A stretch of 42,690 nucleotides of DNA from Bacteroidales bacterium (GCA_020026355.1 JAHHQP010000016.1:1-42690); one strand, 5' to 3'. Shown: positions 17,655 through 25,864, numbered from the stretch's first letter. Numbers and translations: made by a program. Notes: generated by a model from the letters alone, not told the origin.

Positions 17655-19130
17655 TTATTTCCCGAAGCCGAAAAAGGCATTACGTCCCGTTGAAGTCACT
17701 CCCTCGAGATAAACCCCTCTCTTCGATTTCTTCACTACTTTTATCACATCTTCAGGAGTCTCCACCGGTATGTCGTTCACATGGGTGATGACGAATCCTT
17801 TCATGACACCTGCCTCCTGGAGCTTGCCCGGTCCGACTTCAGTGACTTCCACACCGTTGCGGAGACGGAAAGCTTCAAGCTTTTCAGGTAAGGCCTTACG
17901 AAGTGAAGAGCCGTAGAAGACGACTGCGCCATCCTTTCCGACAGTGCCGTTCTCCCGCATAGTTCCCTGGAATGTGACCTTCAGGACCTTTTCCTTTCCG
18001 TCACGGATGACCGTGACATCAGTCTTGTCACCAGGATGGAAGCGATTGACGGCTTCCTGCAATGCTGAAGGACTCATGGTAGGGGTCGTACCGACCTTCA
18101 TGATCACATCTCCTTCCTTCAGACCGGCTTCATCAGCTGCTCCGTTTTCATTTACCTCAACTATATATACGCCTTGAAGTGAAGAAAGTTTCATTTCCTT
18201 TGCAATTTTCTCCGTAACCGGCTGCATGACGACACCCAGCATCGCTCTCTTCACGCTGCCGAACTGGATGAAATCGGAAACGATCTTACGGACGATATTG
18301 GAAGGGATCGCGAGAGAATAACCGGTGAAGGAACCGGTCTGCGAAATGATGGCCGTATTCACACCGACCAGCTCACCTGCCTTGTTGACCAGCGCACCGC
18401 CACTGTTGCCGGGGTTGACCGCCGCGTCCGTCTGGATGAAGGACTCGATCTTGAACTCGCCGGTATAGTTCGGGAGCTGACGACCTTTGGCGCTGACGAT
18501 ACCCGCTGTGATCGTGGATCTCAGATCATACGGGCTGCCGATGGCGATTACCCATTCCCCCAGACGCAGGTCATCGGAATCACCGAACTTCACGACAGGA
18601 AGTCCTTTCTCCTCGATTTTCAGAAGAGCGACATCCGTTGCAGGATCCGTACCTACGACAGTCGCATCATAGACGTTATTGTTGTTGAGCGTCACCTGAA
18701 TCTCGGAAGCATTCTCCACGACGTGGTTGTTCGTGACGATATATCCGTCTTCACGGATGATGACACCGGAACCGCTGGCGGCTACCGGACGATTGTTCTG
18801 AGGAGTTTCATAACCGAAAAAGAATTCAAACAGATCAGACGGAGCCTGACGGGCAGGACGCTGTGATTTCACTTGCACATAGACGACTGCATCCACCGCC
18901 GATTCGGCAGCGTAAGTAAAGTCCGGATAATTGTCGGCTGACAGATTGACAGTCCGGAACCGCGCCGGCGTCGTCTGACTGAAGGCGCTGACCAGTTCAG
19001 AACCTGAGCTTCCGTCTGCATTCACCGTTTTTCCATCCGTACCGAAGGCATGTGCTGCCCCATAAGCCACAAGGCCTCCCGCTATCGCTGAAAGGCCGGC
19101 CACAAGTGTTATTTTCGTAATGTTTTTCAT
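17655..19130 (-). CDS. htrA: Do-family periplasmic serine protease/chaperone (HtrA/DegP type)
   Basis: A 491-residue trypsin-fold protease with two PDZ domains. A signal or anchor segment covers residues 8-30. The catalytic triad is His136 (VTNNHVV), Asp166 (ATDVALL) and Ser243 (NPGNSGGAL). PDZ1 spans about 290-385 and PDZ2 about 400-485. It degrades or refolds damaged proteins in the periplasm. Transcription diverges from dnaN. On the minus strand upstream I see only a near match to the -7 box (GATATTTG, 19175-19182), so the real promoter is uncertain. rpoD follows after 9 bases. Confidence 0.96.
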   Translation of the reverse strand: MKNITKITLVAGLSAIAGGLVAYGAAHAFGTDGKTVNADGSSGSELVSAFSQTTPARFRTVNLSADNYPDFTYAAESAVDAVVYVQVKSQRPARQAPSDLFEFFFGYETPQNNRPVAASGSGVIIREDGYIVTNNHVVENASEIQVTLNNNNVYDATVVGTDPATDVALLKIEEKGLPVVKFGDSDDLRLGEWVIAIGSPYDLRSTITAGIVSAKGRQLPNYTGEFKIESFIQTDAAVNPGNSGGALVNKAGELVGVNTAIISQTGSFTGYSLAIPSNIVRKIVSDFIQFGSVKRAMLGVVMQPVTEKIAKEMKLSSLQGVYIVEVNENGAADEAGLKEGDVIMKVGTTPTMSPSALQEAVNRFHPGDKTDVTVIRDGKEKVLKVTFQGTMRENGTVGKDGAVVFYGSSLRKALPEKLEAFRLRNGVEVTEVGPGKLQEAGVMKGFVITHVNDIPVETPEDVIKVVKKSKRGVYLEGVTSTGRNAFFGFGK

Positions 19131-19196
19131 GTGAATATCATTAGTTTCTATCCCTAAATTTTCAAACTTTATGCCAAATATCCCGAGGATTTTTAT

Positions 19197-19204
19197 TATA
19201 TTTG
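19197..19204 (+). promoter_or_regulatory. Promoter -7 element of dnaN
   Basis: TATATTTG fits TAnnTTTG exactly. No good TTTG box is seen at the usual distance upstream. The expected start is near 19211, giving a leader of about 60 bases that contains the palindrome at 19239-19252. Confidence 0.55.
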
Positions 19205-19238
19205 CTTAATTATTGGGCTCGAGAAGGGCCGCATGTAC

Positions 19239-19252
19239 ATTTGACGTCAAAT
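19239..19252. promoter_or_regulatory. 14-bp palindrome in the dnaN leader
   Basis: ATTTGACGTCAAAT is a perfect palindrome 18 bases before the dnaN ATG and downstream of the predicted transcription start. It has no loop, so it is more likely a site for a dimeric protein than an RNA hairpin. The regulator is unknown. Confidence 0.35.
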
Positions 19253-19270
19253 TTTATTAATAAGAAGTAT

Positions 19271-20395
19271 ATGAAACTAATAGTATCCAGTTCTGAATTG
19301 CTCAAAGGCATAATGGCCGTTTCCAAGGCCATTCCAGCAAAATCTCCACTTCCCATTCTGGAGAATTTTCTCTTTGACCTGAAAGACAGCAGACTTTCCA
19401 TCACTGCTTCAGATTCCGAACTCACGCTGAAGACTGAAGTAGAGGTAGAAAGCACCGAGGAAGAAGGAAAGATCGCAGTCCCTGCGAAACACATGATCGA
19501 TTTGTTGAAAGCTCTTCCGGACCTGCCGCTGACCATCAGGACGGCAAGTGACAGTTCCTTTCAGTGCATCTGGCAGACCGGTGAATCCACCTTGCCTTAT
19601 TTCCCGGCAGAAGATTATCCGGAGCCGACGACGACCGACGATACTGCAGTGAATGTACAGTTCCCGGCAGACGAGCTGGTAGACGGTATCTCCAGCACTG
19701 TATATGCGACCGCAGACGATGAGATCCGCCCGGCCATGAACGGTATCCTCTTCGATATCGATCTTGCCAGCACGACCCTCGTCGCTTCCGACTCCCACAA
19801 ACTGATCTGCTACACGACCAAGAAGGTGAAGACCTCCGAGAAAGCATCCTTCATCCTTCACAAGAAACCGGCCGCCATCCTCAAATCCATCATCAGCAAG
19901 GAAAGCGAGAATCCGGTAGACATCACCTTCGACACTAAGAATGCGATCTTCCGTTTCGACCAGACCGTCGTCATCTGCAGACTGGTCATCGGAAAATACC
20001 CGAAATACAGGGAAGTCATCCCTCAGAACAACTCGAACATCCTGAAGATCGAGCGTGAGCAGCTGCTGAATACCGTAAGACGCATCTCCGTATGCGCGAA
20101 CAAGGCCTCCAACCATATCAAGATGGATCTGAAGAGCGGTTCATTGGATATTTCCGCCCAGGACCTCGGCTTCTCCATCGCCGCTCATGAGCAGATCGCA
20201 TGCCAGTATGACGGCGAAGACCTGACCATCGGCTTCAAGTCACCGTTCATCATCGATATCCTGTCCAACATGAACTGCAACCAGATCGTGATGAAATTCA
20301 TGGACAGCAAGAGAGCCGCTCTCGTCATCCCCGCAGAAGAAGAGGAAGACAGCGACAAGATCTGCGGTATCATCATGCCTATTATGATTTCATAA
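19271..20395 (+). CDS. dnaN: DNA polymerase III beta subunit (sliding clamp)
   Basis: A 374-residue clamp subunit; two copies form the ring that holds the replicative polymerase on DNA. The three-domain pattern is intact: MKLIVSSSELLKGI at the N-terminus, the domain 2 segment with FPAEDYPEP, and the C-terminal domain with NGILFDIDL, KSPFIIDIL and the IIMPIMIS end. The ATG at 19271 gives the canonical MKLIV-type start; an upstream in-frame codon would add 23 residues with no homology. Neither dnaA nor an origin is nearby, as is normal for this phylum. An exonuclease gene follows after 4 bases. Confidence 0.97.
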   Translation: MKLIVSSSELLKGIMAVSKAIPAKSPLPILENFLFDLKDSRLSITASDSELTLKTEVEVESTEEEGKIAVPAKHMIDLLKALPDLPLTIRTASDSSFQCIWQTGESTLPYFPAEDYPEPTTTDDTAVNVQFPADELVDGISSTVYATADDEIRPAMNGILFDIDLASTTLVASDSHKLICYTTKKVKTSEKASFILHKKPAAILKSIISKESENPVDITFDTKNAIFRFDQTVVICRLVIGKYPKYREVIPQNNSNILKIEREQLLNTVRRISVCANKASNHIKMDLKSGSLDISAQDLGFSIAAHEQIACQYDGEDLTIGFKSPFIIDILSNMNCNQIVMKFMDSKRAALVIPAEEEEDSDKICGIIMPIMIS

Positions 20396-20399
20396 GCCA

Positions 20400-21314
20400 A
20401 TGAAACTGAACCTGCAAAGACCGCTGGTGTTCTTCGATATCGAGAGCACCGGATTGAACATAGCCTCCGACTCCATCATCGAGCTGAGCTTCGTGAAGAT
20501 CATGCCCGGCAATGAAGAACGGATCAAGACCTGGAGAGTGAAACCATGGGATTATGTCCTGCAGCGTCAGCGACCGATCAACCCGGCAGCGATGGCGGTC
20601 CACGGCATCACTGATGAAGAGCTGACCGACTGCCCTACCTTCAAGGAAATCCTCCCGGAAGTGATCGAATGGCTGGACAACAGTGACCTGTCCGGATTCA
20701 ACTCCGCGAAGTTCGACCTGCCGATGCTGGCCGAAGAGATCGAGAGAGTCAGGAAATATTCCGACTACAATCCGGAAATCGACCTGCACTCCAGACAGAT
20801 GGTGGATGTTCAGAACATCTACCACATGCTGGAACCCCGCAACCTGAAAGCGGCCTACCGTTTCTACTGCAATGACGACCTGGAGAAGGCTCATTCTGCT
20901 GAAGCGGACACCATGGCGACCTATAAAGTACTGGAAGCGCAGCTGGACAGATACCCGGAGGACCTGAAGAACGACGTGGATTTCCTGGCTAACTACTCTA
21001 CCCGACACAAGAACGTCGACTATGCCGGACGCCTGGCCTACAATGACCAGAAGGAAGTCATCGTCACCTTCGGCAAACACAAAGGCAAGACAGCGCGCGA
21101 AGTGTATTTTTCAGAACCTTCCTATTTCGCCTGGATCCAGAACGGAGAATTCACCTTGGATACCAAACGTCAGTTCATGCGGCTGAAAGAGCAGTTCGAC
21201 GCAGAGCGGAAGGAACAGAAACAGCACAGGACCGAGATGGAAAACAGGCCCCCTACAGCGGAATCGCTGAATGACCTGAAAGGCAAATGGGGCGGCCAAG
21301 GCAGTTTATTCTAA
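20400..21314 (+). CDS. DnaQ-like DEDDh 3'-5' exonuclease with a C-terminal clamp-binding-like motif
   Basis: A 304-residue exonuclease. The DEDDh residues are Asp13 and Glu15 (FFDIEST), Asp106 (SAKFDLP), His165 and Asp170 (AHSAEAD). After the nuclease fold comes a small module (about 223-248, FGKHKGKTAREV and SYFAWIQNGEF) resembling the DUF3820/ExoX C-terminal domain. The protein ends in QGSLF, close to the beta-clamp-binding pentapeptide QL(S/D)LF. It begins 4 bases after dnaN. It may serve as proofreading exonuclease or as a repair nuclease recruited to the clamp; the domain order fits either. No polymerase domain is present. Confidence 0.92.
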   Translation: MKLNLQRPLVFFDIESTGLNIASDSIIELSFVKIMPGNEERIKTWRVKPWDYVLQRQRPINPAAMAVHGITDEELTDCPTFKEILPEVIEWLDNSDLSGFNSAKFDLPMLAEEIERVRKYSDYNPEIDLHSRQMVDVQNIYHMLEPRNLKAAYRFYCNDDLEKAHSAEADTMATYKVLEAQLDRYPEDLKNDVDFLANYSTRHKNVDYAGRLAYNDQKEVIVTFGKHKGKTAREVYFSEPSYFAWIQNGEFTLDTKRQFMRLKEQFDAERKEQKQHRTEMENRPPTAESLNDLKGKWGGQGSLF

Positions 21315-21315
21315 G

Positions 21316-21885
21316 ATGAACATCATTGTCAGACCTTACAACGGACAGCATTGCTGCTGCAGACCGGATACGACTTGGGAGAGAGAAAACAGAGATTTCT
21401 ACTCTCCCGAGTCCGTTGAAAGGCTGAGCTGTACCCCGGTGCTCTTCGCCCGGATCAGCAAAGCCGGTAAATGTGTGGGAAGGAAATTCGCCTCCCGCTA
21501 CTACGATGCCGTAAACTATGGCGTACTGCTCTATGCAGAGAACTTCCTGGACGGCACTCCGGAAGCCTGGGCCTGCGCCTCATCAATCGACCATACCTCC
21601 ATCCTCCCCTCCCCATTGTACAACCCCATTGTCCTGGGACAGACCGGGAATCACTTCCTCCTGAAAGTGGACGGAAAGATCATCACGGATTATAACGGAG
21701 GAACGGCAGAAATGATCGAAGAAGCTCTGGTGGAAGCCTCCAGCCTCATTTCCCTACGTATCGGCGACGTACTCTGCCTGGAACTCAGCGGACGGCTGCC
21801 GATTGTGGAGAACGCAGAAGGACAGACTCTGGTCGAAGGAACGTTCTGCGACAATCCGACCTTTGATTTCAGAATTATCCGATAG
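21316..21885 (+). CDS. Degenerate fumarylacetoacetate hydrolase-like protein
   Basis: A 189-residue protein. The stretch ARISKAGKCVGRKFASRYYD (45-64) lines up with the ICKxGKxIxEKFAHRYYDE segment of fumarylacetoacetate hydrolase family proteins in Bacteroidetes. The later SLRIGDVLCLELSG resembles their KIGDxIxTGTPxG segment. The metal-binding E-x-E, expected at about residues 40-43, is replaced by TPVL. The ligand Asp, expected at about 71 (GIDFTARD), is replaced in GVLLYAEN. I infer a catalytically inactive relative. It has a Cys cluster near the N-terminus (HCCCRPD). It starts 1 base after the exonuclease stop, so it is co-transcribed. The function is unknown. Confidence 0.75.
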   Translation: MNIIVRPYNGQHCCCRPDTTWERENRDFYSPESVERLSCTPVLFARISKAGKCVGRKFASRYYDAVNYGVLLYAENFLDGTPEAWACASSIDHTSILPSPLYNPIVLGQTGNHFLLKVDGKIITDYNGGTAEMIEEALVEASSLISLRIGDVLCLELSGRLPIVENAEGQTLVEGTFCDNPTFDFRIIR

Positions 21886-21966
21886 GCACGGCAACGGACG
21901 AGCGGCACGGTTTTTGGGAAAGCGTTGCCGAATATCAAACGAAACATAATCAAAACTACAAAAGAA

Positions 21967-22455
21967 ATGAAAATGAAAACATCGGCACTTGCCCTTGCTG
22001 CAGTCCTTGCACTGTCCAGCCTGATGGCTTGCAACGCGCAAGCTCAAGACAACAAAGACAATGAGACCACCGTAGCGACAAAGTCTGCCGGTACAGTGAC
22101 TTCACTGACCGAAGCCACTTTCTACGAGAAAGTATACGATCTCAGGAATACAGAACGTCTGGAATTCAAAGGTGACAGACCGGTCGTCGTCGACTTCTAC
22201 GCGACCTGGTGCGGTCCTTGCAAGCAGATGGCCCCGATTCTGGAAGAAATGGCTCAGGAATTCGCCGGCCAGGTAGATGTCTATAAGGTAGATATCGACC
22301 AGAACCGGAACCTGGCTGGAATGATCGGCATCCAATCCATTCCGACCTTCCTCTTCATCAATGCGGAAGGTGAACCGAAGCTGACCGTCGGCGGTATGGA
22401 GAAAGCCCAGTTCAAGAAACTCTTCAAAGAAATCGTGACGAAAGAAACGAAATAA
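21967..22455 (+). CDS. Thioredoxin-fold lipoprotein
   Basis: A 162-residue exported thioredoxin. The N-terminal signal has a lipobox LMAC with Cys22 as the acylated residue, followed by a polar linker. The active site WCGPC has Cys82 and Cys85, and the cis-Pro lies in SIPTFLF. The full thioredoxin fold is present, ending in VTKETK. It probably keeps periplasmic disulfides reduced, or acts as a thiol exchanger at the membrane. The ATG at 21967 places the basic residues directly before the hydrophobic stretch; the earlier in-frame codon at 21925 adds a polar segment that does not suit a signal peptide. It lies 81 bases after the preceding gene and 15 bases before the flavoprotein. Confidence 0.92.
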   Translation: MKMKTSALALAAVLALSSLMACNAQAQDNKDNETTVATKSAGTVTSLTEATFYEKVYDLRNTERLEFKGDRPVVVDFYATWCGPCKQMAPILEEMAQEFAGQVDVYKVDIDQNRNLAGMIGIQSIPTFLFINAEGEPKLTVGGMEKAQFKKLFKEIVTKETK

Positions 22456-22470
22456 GGACCATAACCATAA

Positions 22471-23823
22471 ATGGAAAAACATTCAGCAGACATAATTATC
22501 ATAGGTGGAGGCGCGGCCGGTCTTATGGCCGCTGCCGGCATCCACCGTTTCGATCAGGAGCAAGGACAGGAACACAAAGTTCTGGTCCTCGAAAAAATGG
22601 AACGGCCGGGGAGAAAAATCATGATCACCGGCAAAGGACGCTGCAACATCACGAACGTCAAGCCTTGGAACGAATTTTCAAGCCATATCCATCCTAAAGC
22701 AGCTTTCTTGAAACCTGCTTTCTTCAACCTGAATCCGGAAGCGATGCTGACCTTCCTTCAGGAAGCCGGTCTGGAAACCGTCGTAGAACGAGGAGATCGC
22801 GCTTATCCAGCCAGCTATGTGTCTGCAGATGTCGTAGATGCACTCGTGAAAGCAGCCACGGCCGCCCCAGGTACGGAACTGCTTTGCGGAAAAACCGTTT
22901 CCGGAACCACCAGCGTAAAAACCAGGGAAGGCTGCTCGGCGTTCCGGGTAAACTGTGCTGACGGCACGGAATACACCTGCCGGAAACTCATCATCACAAC
23001 CGGAGGACTCTCCTACCCACGTACCGGTTCGACCGGCGACGGATACAGATGGGCAGAAGCTTTCGGACACAAGGTCAAGAACCTTATGCCTTCCCTCACG
23101 GCAGTCGTACCGAAAGGGTACAAACAGACCGCAGAAGTCGGGAAAGACGAACTGAAAGGACATATCGCCCGCGAGACGCCGCTTTCTGAACTGGGCAGCG
23201 CGCTCTGTGGCAATCAGCTCAAGAACGTGGAACTGTCGCTCATCATCGACGGAAATGTCGTGATGGAAGAATTCGGAGACGTAGATTTCACGGACGGCGG
23301 CCTGGAAGGACCGATCGGATTCAAGCTCTCCCGCCGTTGCGTGACTGCATTGACCAACGGCTCCAAGGTATCCATAGCCATGGACCTGAAACCGGCAGTC
23401 GCCGAGGATGCCCTGAACGCAAGGATCAGCAATCTCTGGAACGAGATCTGCCGTGACCGGAGAAGTTCCGGCCGTTCCTATAAAGACAAGTTCCGGGTAC
23501 TGGCAGGGAAACTCATGCCTTCCTCACTGATGACTCCTTTCCTGAAAATGAACCCGAACGCCGACCACAAGACACTGGGCCGCTGCCTGAAAGAATGGAA
23601 ATTCGACATCGAAGGCTTTGTCGGCTATGAACGTTGCGTGATCACCGCCGGCGGAATCGCTGCGGATGAGCTCACCGCAAAGACCTTGGAATCCAAACTG
23701 GTTCCGGGACTCTATTTCGCAGGAGAGCTGCTGGATCTCGACGGCGACACGGGAGGATACAATCTCCAGATCGCCTTTTCTTCCGGTTTCCTGGCCGGCA
23801 TTTCAGCTGCAAGAAGCCTCTGA
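22471..23823 (+). CDS. HI0933/YhiN-family FAD-dependent oxidoreductase
   Basis: A 450-residue flavoprotein. The dinucleotide motif GGGAAG is at residues 12-17. The family segments KMERPGRKIMITGKGRCNITN and GGLSYPRTGSTGDGY are intact, as is the C-terminal FAD motif GELLDLDGDTGGYNLQIAFSSG. Related proteins are annotated as aminoacetone oxidases, but the physiological substrate is not settled. It begins 15 bases after the thioredoxin lipoprotein, which could suggest a shared redox role, though this may only be operon packing. Its stop lies 30 bases from the mnmA stop on the other strand. Confidence 0.92.
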   Translation: MEKHSADIIIIGGGAAGLMAAAGIHRFDQEQGQEHKVLVLEKMERPGRKIMITGKGRCNITNVKPWNEFSSHIHPKAAFLKPAFFNLNPEAMLTFLQEAGLETVVERGDRAYPASYVSADVVDALVKAATAAPGTELLCGKTVSGTTSVKTREGCSAFRVNCADGTEYTCRKLIITTGGLSYPRTGSTGDGYRWAEAFGHKVKNLMPSLTAVVPKGYKQTAEVGKDELKGHIARETPLSELGSALCGNQLKNVELSLIIDGNVVMEEFGDVDFTDGGLEGPIGFKLSRRCVTALTNGSKVSIAMDLKPAVAEDALNARISNLWNEICRDRRSSGRSYKDKFRVLAGKLMPSSLMTPFLKMNPNADHKTLGRCLKEWKFDIEGFVGYERCVITAGGIAADELTAKTLESKLVPGLYFAGELLDLDGDTGGYNLQIAFSSGFLAGISAARSL

Positions 23824-23853
23824 TGCAATATCGGCTTACCGCTGTTTCCGGGA

Positions 23854-25308
23854 TCAGATGACCCCGGAACCGAGCATTTCATCACGGTCGTACCAGACCG
23901 CGAACTGACCAGGGGTAATACCACGCTGCGGCGTATCGAACAGGATGAACAGACCGTTCGCCCTACGGATGACCGTCGCGTCCTGGAGCGGCTGACGGTA
24001 ACGGATGCGGACCTTGTAACGTCTGACCTCACCGATCTCCATGGCCATATCTTCACGGATCCAATGGATCTCTTCCGGAAGCACCCTCAGGCAGCTTCTG
24101 GACAGACCTTTGTGCGTATGTCCTTCTCCGACATAGATGATGTTCCTGTCGATGTCGGTCTCGATGACGAAGATCGAATCCTTATGTCCTCCGATGTTCA
24201 GCCCCTTGCGCTGCCCGATCGTATAGAACTGGGCGCCGTCGTGCTTGCCGACAATCTTCCCGTACGGATTTTCTCTGTAACGCGTCTTCTTCACATGCTT
24301 CTTGCCGCTGCGGTAGGTCTCGGTCTCGAAACGGATATCGTAACGGACCGGCTCCGCGAGACGGGCCAGCTGCTCATCCCCGAGCGCGGCGATCTTCTCC
24401 ATCGAGAACGGACAGCCTTCATGATGAACCGGCGTCGCCTTGTCCTCGGAAATGTAGTCCGTGATCATCTGCACGTCCGCACTCTCGTCTTTCTGGAGAT
24501 GCTGGAGCGTCTCTTTCACGAAAAGGTACTGCGGATCCATATCATAATAGGCATCATAGACTTCGACGACCTCTCCTTCACAAGGTTTCAGTTTCTGCTG
24601 AAGGAAGGTGGGCAGATCCACCTTACCGACGAAGCAGATGCCCTGGGAATCCTTCTTGTCCGCAGAAGGCAGGTCTGCTTCATGTGCCAGACGACGGACC
24701 TCCGGCTTCACGATGTCCCCGATCGGGAACATCGACTTGGCCAGCTGCTCCTGAGTAAGCTGGCACAGGAAATAGCTCTGGTCCTTGTTCGGGTCGGAAC
24801 CGGCGAAGATCCGGTAGACCTTCCGCCGGACCGGTCTTCCGGAGCCGGGCTCATTGACCTCGACCATTACCTCATCCTTGCGGCAGTAATGGCCGGTGGC
24901 CACCATATCCGCTCCAAGTTTCTCCGCACATTCCATGAAGGCGGCGAACTTGATCTCACGGTTGCACAGCACATCCGGATTCGGGGTCCTGCCCTTCGCA
25001 TATTCATCGAACATATAGTCGACCACTCTTTCGCGGTACTCCTTGCTCAGATCCACGAAATAGAAAGGGATGCCGATCTTGCGGGCTACCATCTCGGCGA
25101 CGAAACGATCTTCCTCCCACTCGCAATCTCCATGAAGCGTCGTGGAAGCATCATGCCAGTTCTGCATGAAGAGCGCGAAGACATCATAGCCCTGCTGTTT
25201 GAGCAGCAGCGCGGCCACCGAAGAATCCACTCCTCCTGACAGGCCGATACAGACCTTGATCTTGCCATTATCCCTCACATTGTCCGACTGTTGCAGTGAA
25301 TTTGTCAT
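23854..25308 (-). CDS. mnmA: tRNA-specific 2-thiouridylase MnmA with a central insertion
   Basis: A 484-residue MnmA that makes 2-thiouridine at position 34 of Lys, Glu and Gln tRNAs. The PP-loop is SGGVDSS (residues 24-30). The catalytic cysteines are Cys115 (NPDVLCNREIKF) and Cys225 (DSQGICFVG). The C-terminal barrel segments (GKHDGAQFYTIGQRKGL) are intact. MnmA is usually about 360-380 residues. Here roughly 98 residues (251-348) sit between the central domain and the GKHDG motif, where other MnmAs have a short link. The insert is charged and contains one CP pair. The gene diverges from cdd. No sulfur-relay gene is adjacent. Confidence 0.94.
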   Translation of the reverse strand: MTNSLQQSDNVRDNGKIKVCIGLSGGVDSSVAALLLKQQGYDVFALFMQNWHDASTTLHGDCEWEEDRFVAEMVARKIGIPFYFVDLSKEYRERVVDYMFDEYAKGRTPNPDVLCNREIKFAAFMECAEKLGADMVATGHYCRKDEVMVEVNEPGSGRPVRRKVYRIFAGSDPNKDQSYFLCQLTQEQLAKSMFPIGDIVKPEVRRLAHEADLPSADKKDSQGICFVGKVDLPTFLQQKLKPCEGEVVEVYDAYYDMDPQYLFVKETLQHLQKDESADVQMITDYISEDKATPVHHEGCPFSMEKIAALGDEQLARLAEPVRYDIRFETETYRSGKKHVKKTRYRENPYGKIVGKHDGAQFYTIGQRKGLNIGGHKDSIFVIETDIDRNIIYVGEGHTHKGLSRSCLRVLPEEIHWIREDMAMEIGEVRRYKVRIRYRQPLQDATVIRRANGLFILFDTPQRGITPGQFAVWYDRDEMLGSGVI

Positions 25309-25334
25309 ATAATTGAAAAGTTTTATTATCTTTG
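25301..25334 (+). promoter_or_regulatory. Promoter of cdd
   Basis: TTTG (25301-25304) and TATCTTTG (25327-25334). The -7 box is an exact match, but the 22-base spacing is slightly long. It faces the mnmA promoter box at 25352-25359. Confidence 0.55.
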
Positions 25335-25351
25335 TTTACTTTGTAGCGTTG

Positions 25352-25359
25352 CAAAGATA
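25352..25359 (-). promoter_or_regulatory. Promoter -7 element of mnmA
   Basis: The minus strand reads TATCTTTG. It forms a 10-bp inverted repeat with the cdd box (ATTATCTTTG at 25325-25334 and CAAAGATAAT at 25352-25361, 17 bases between). The two starts would lie within a few bases of each other. Confidence 0.5.
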
Positions 25360-25375
25360 ATTATTATAAGACGTT

Positions 25376-25849
25376 ATGACAACGAAAGAGATAAAAATCA
25401 CCTATCAGGAATTCAATAGTCTTGATGAACTGCAACCTGAAGACCAGAAAGTCGCGGAGGCGGCCATTGATGCCATCAGCCATTCCTATGCTCCTTATTC
25501 ACGGTTCAATGTAGGGGCAGCGGTCCTGCTTGAAAACGGAACCATCGTGAAAGGTTCGAACCAGGAAAACGCGGCCTATCCGTCCGGACTCTGCGCAGAA
25601 CGGACCGCCATGTTCTATGCAAGCCACCAGTATCCTGACCAGTCCATGACCTGCATCGCGATCGCAGCCGGACAGCACGGAGTTCTGTGCGAACACGCCG
25701 CTTCTCCATGCGGAGCCTGCCGACAGGTGATGGCCCAGTACCAGACCAGATCCGGCCACCCGATGGCCGTCCTTCTGATCGGTTCGAAGAAGATCCAGAA
25801 ATTCGAGAAAATCGACGATCTGCTGCCACTGATTTTCGACAATATCTGA
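25376..25849 (+). CDS. cdd: Cytidine deaminase
   Basis: A 157-residue tetrameric-type deaminase that converts cytidine and deoxycytidine to uridine and deoxyuridine in pyrimidine salvage. The zinc ligands and catalytic glutamate are Cys73 and Glu75 (CAERTA) plus Cys112 and Cys115 (PCGACRQ). FNVGAA near residue 45 is the substrate-binding segment. The length and motifs are complete. The gene stands alone between mnmA and the SRP RNA gene. Confidence 0.95.
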   Translation: MTTKEIKITYQEFNSLDELQPEDQKVAEAAIDAISHSYAPYSRFNVGAAVLLENGTIVKGSNQENAAYPSGLCAERTAMFYASHQYPDQSMTCIAIAAGQHGVLCEHAASPCGACRQVMAQYQTRSGHPMAVLLIGSKKIQKFEKIDDLLPLIFDNI

Positions 25850-25864
25850 TAAAACGAAAAAAAT

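Noticed and set aside
23846..23869. Hairpin TTCCGGG/CCCGGAA over the mnmA stop as a terminator
   Set aside because: A 7-bp stem with a 10-base loop and no T-run on either side; at most a weak structure.
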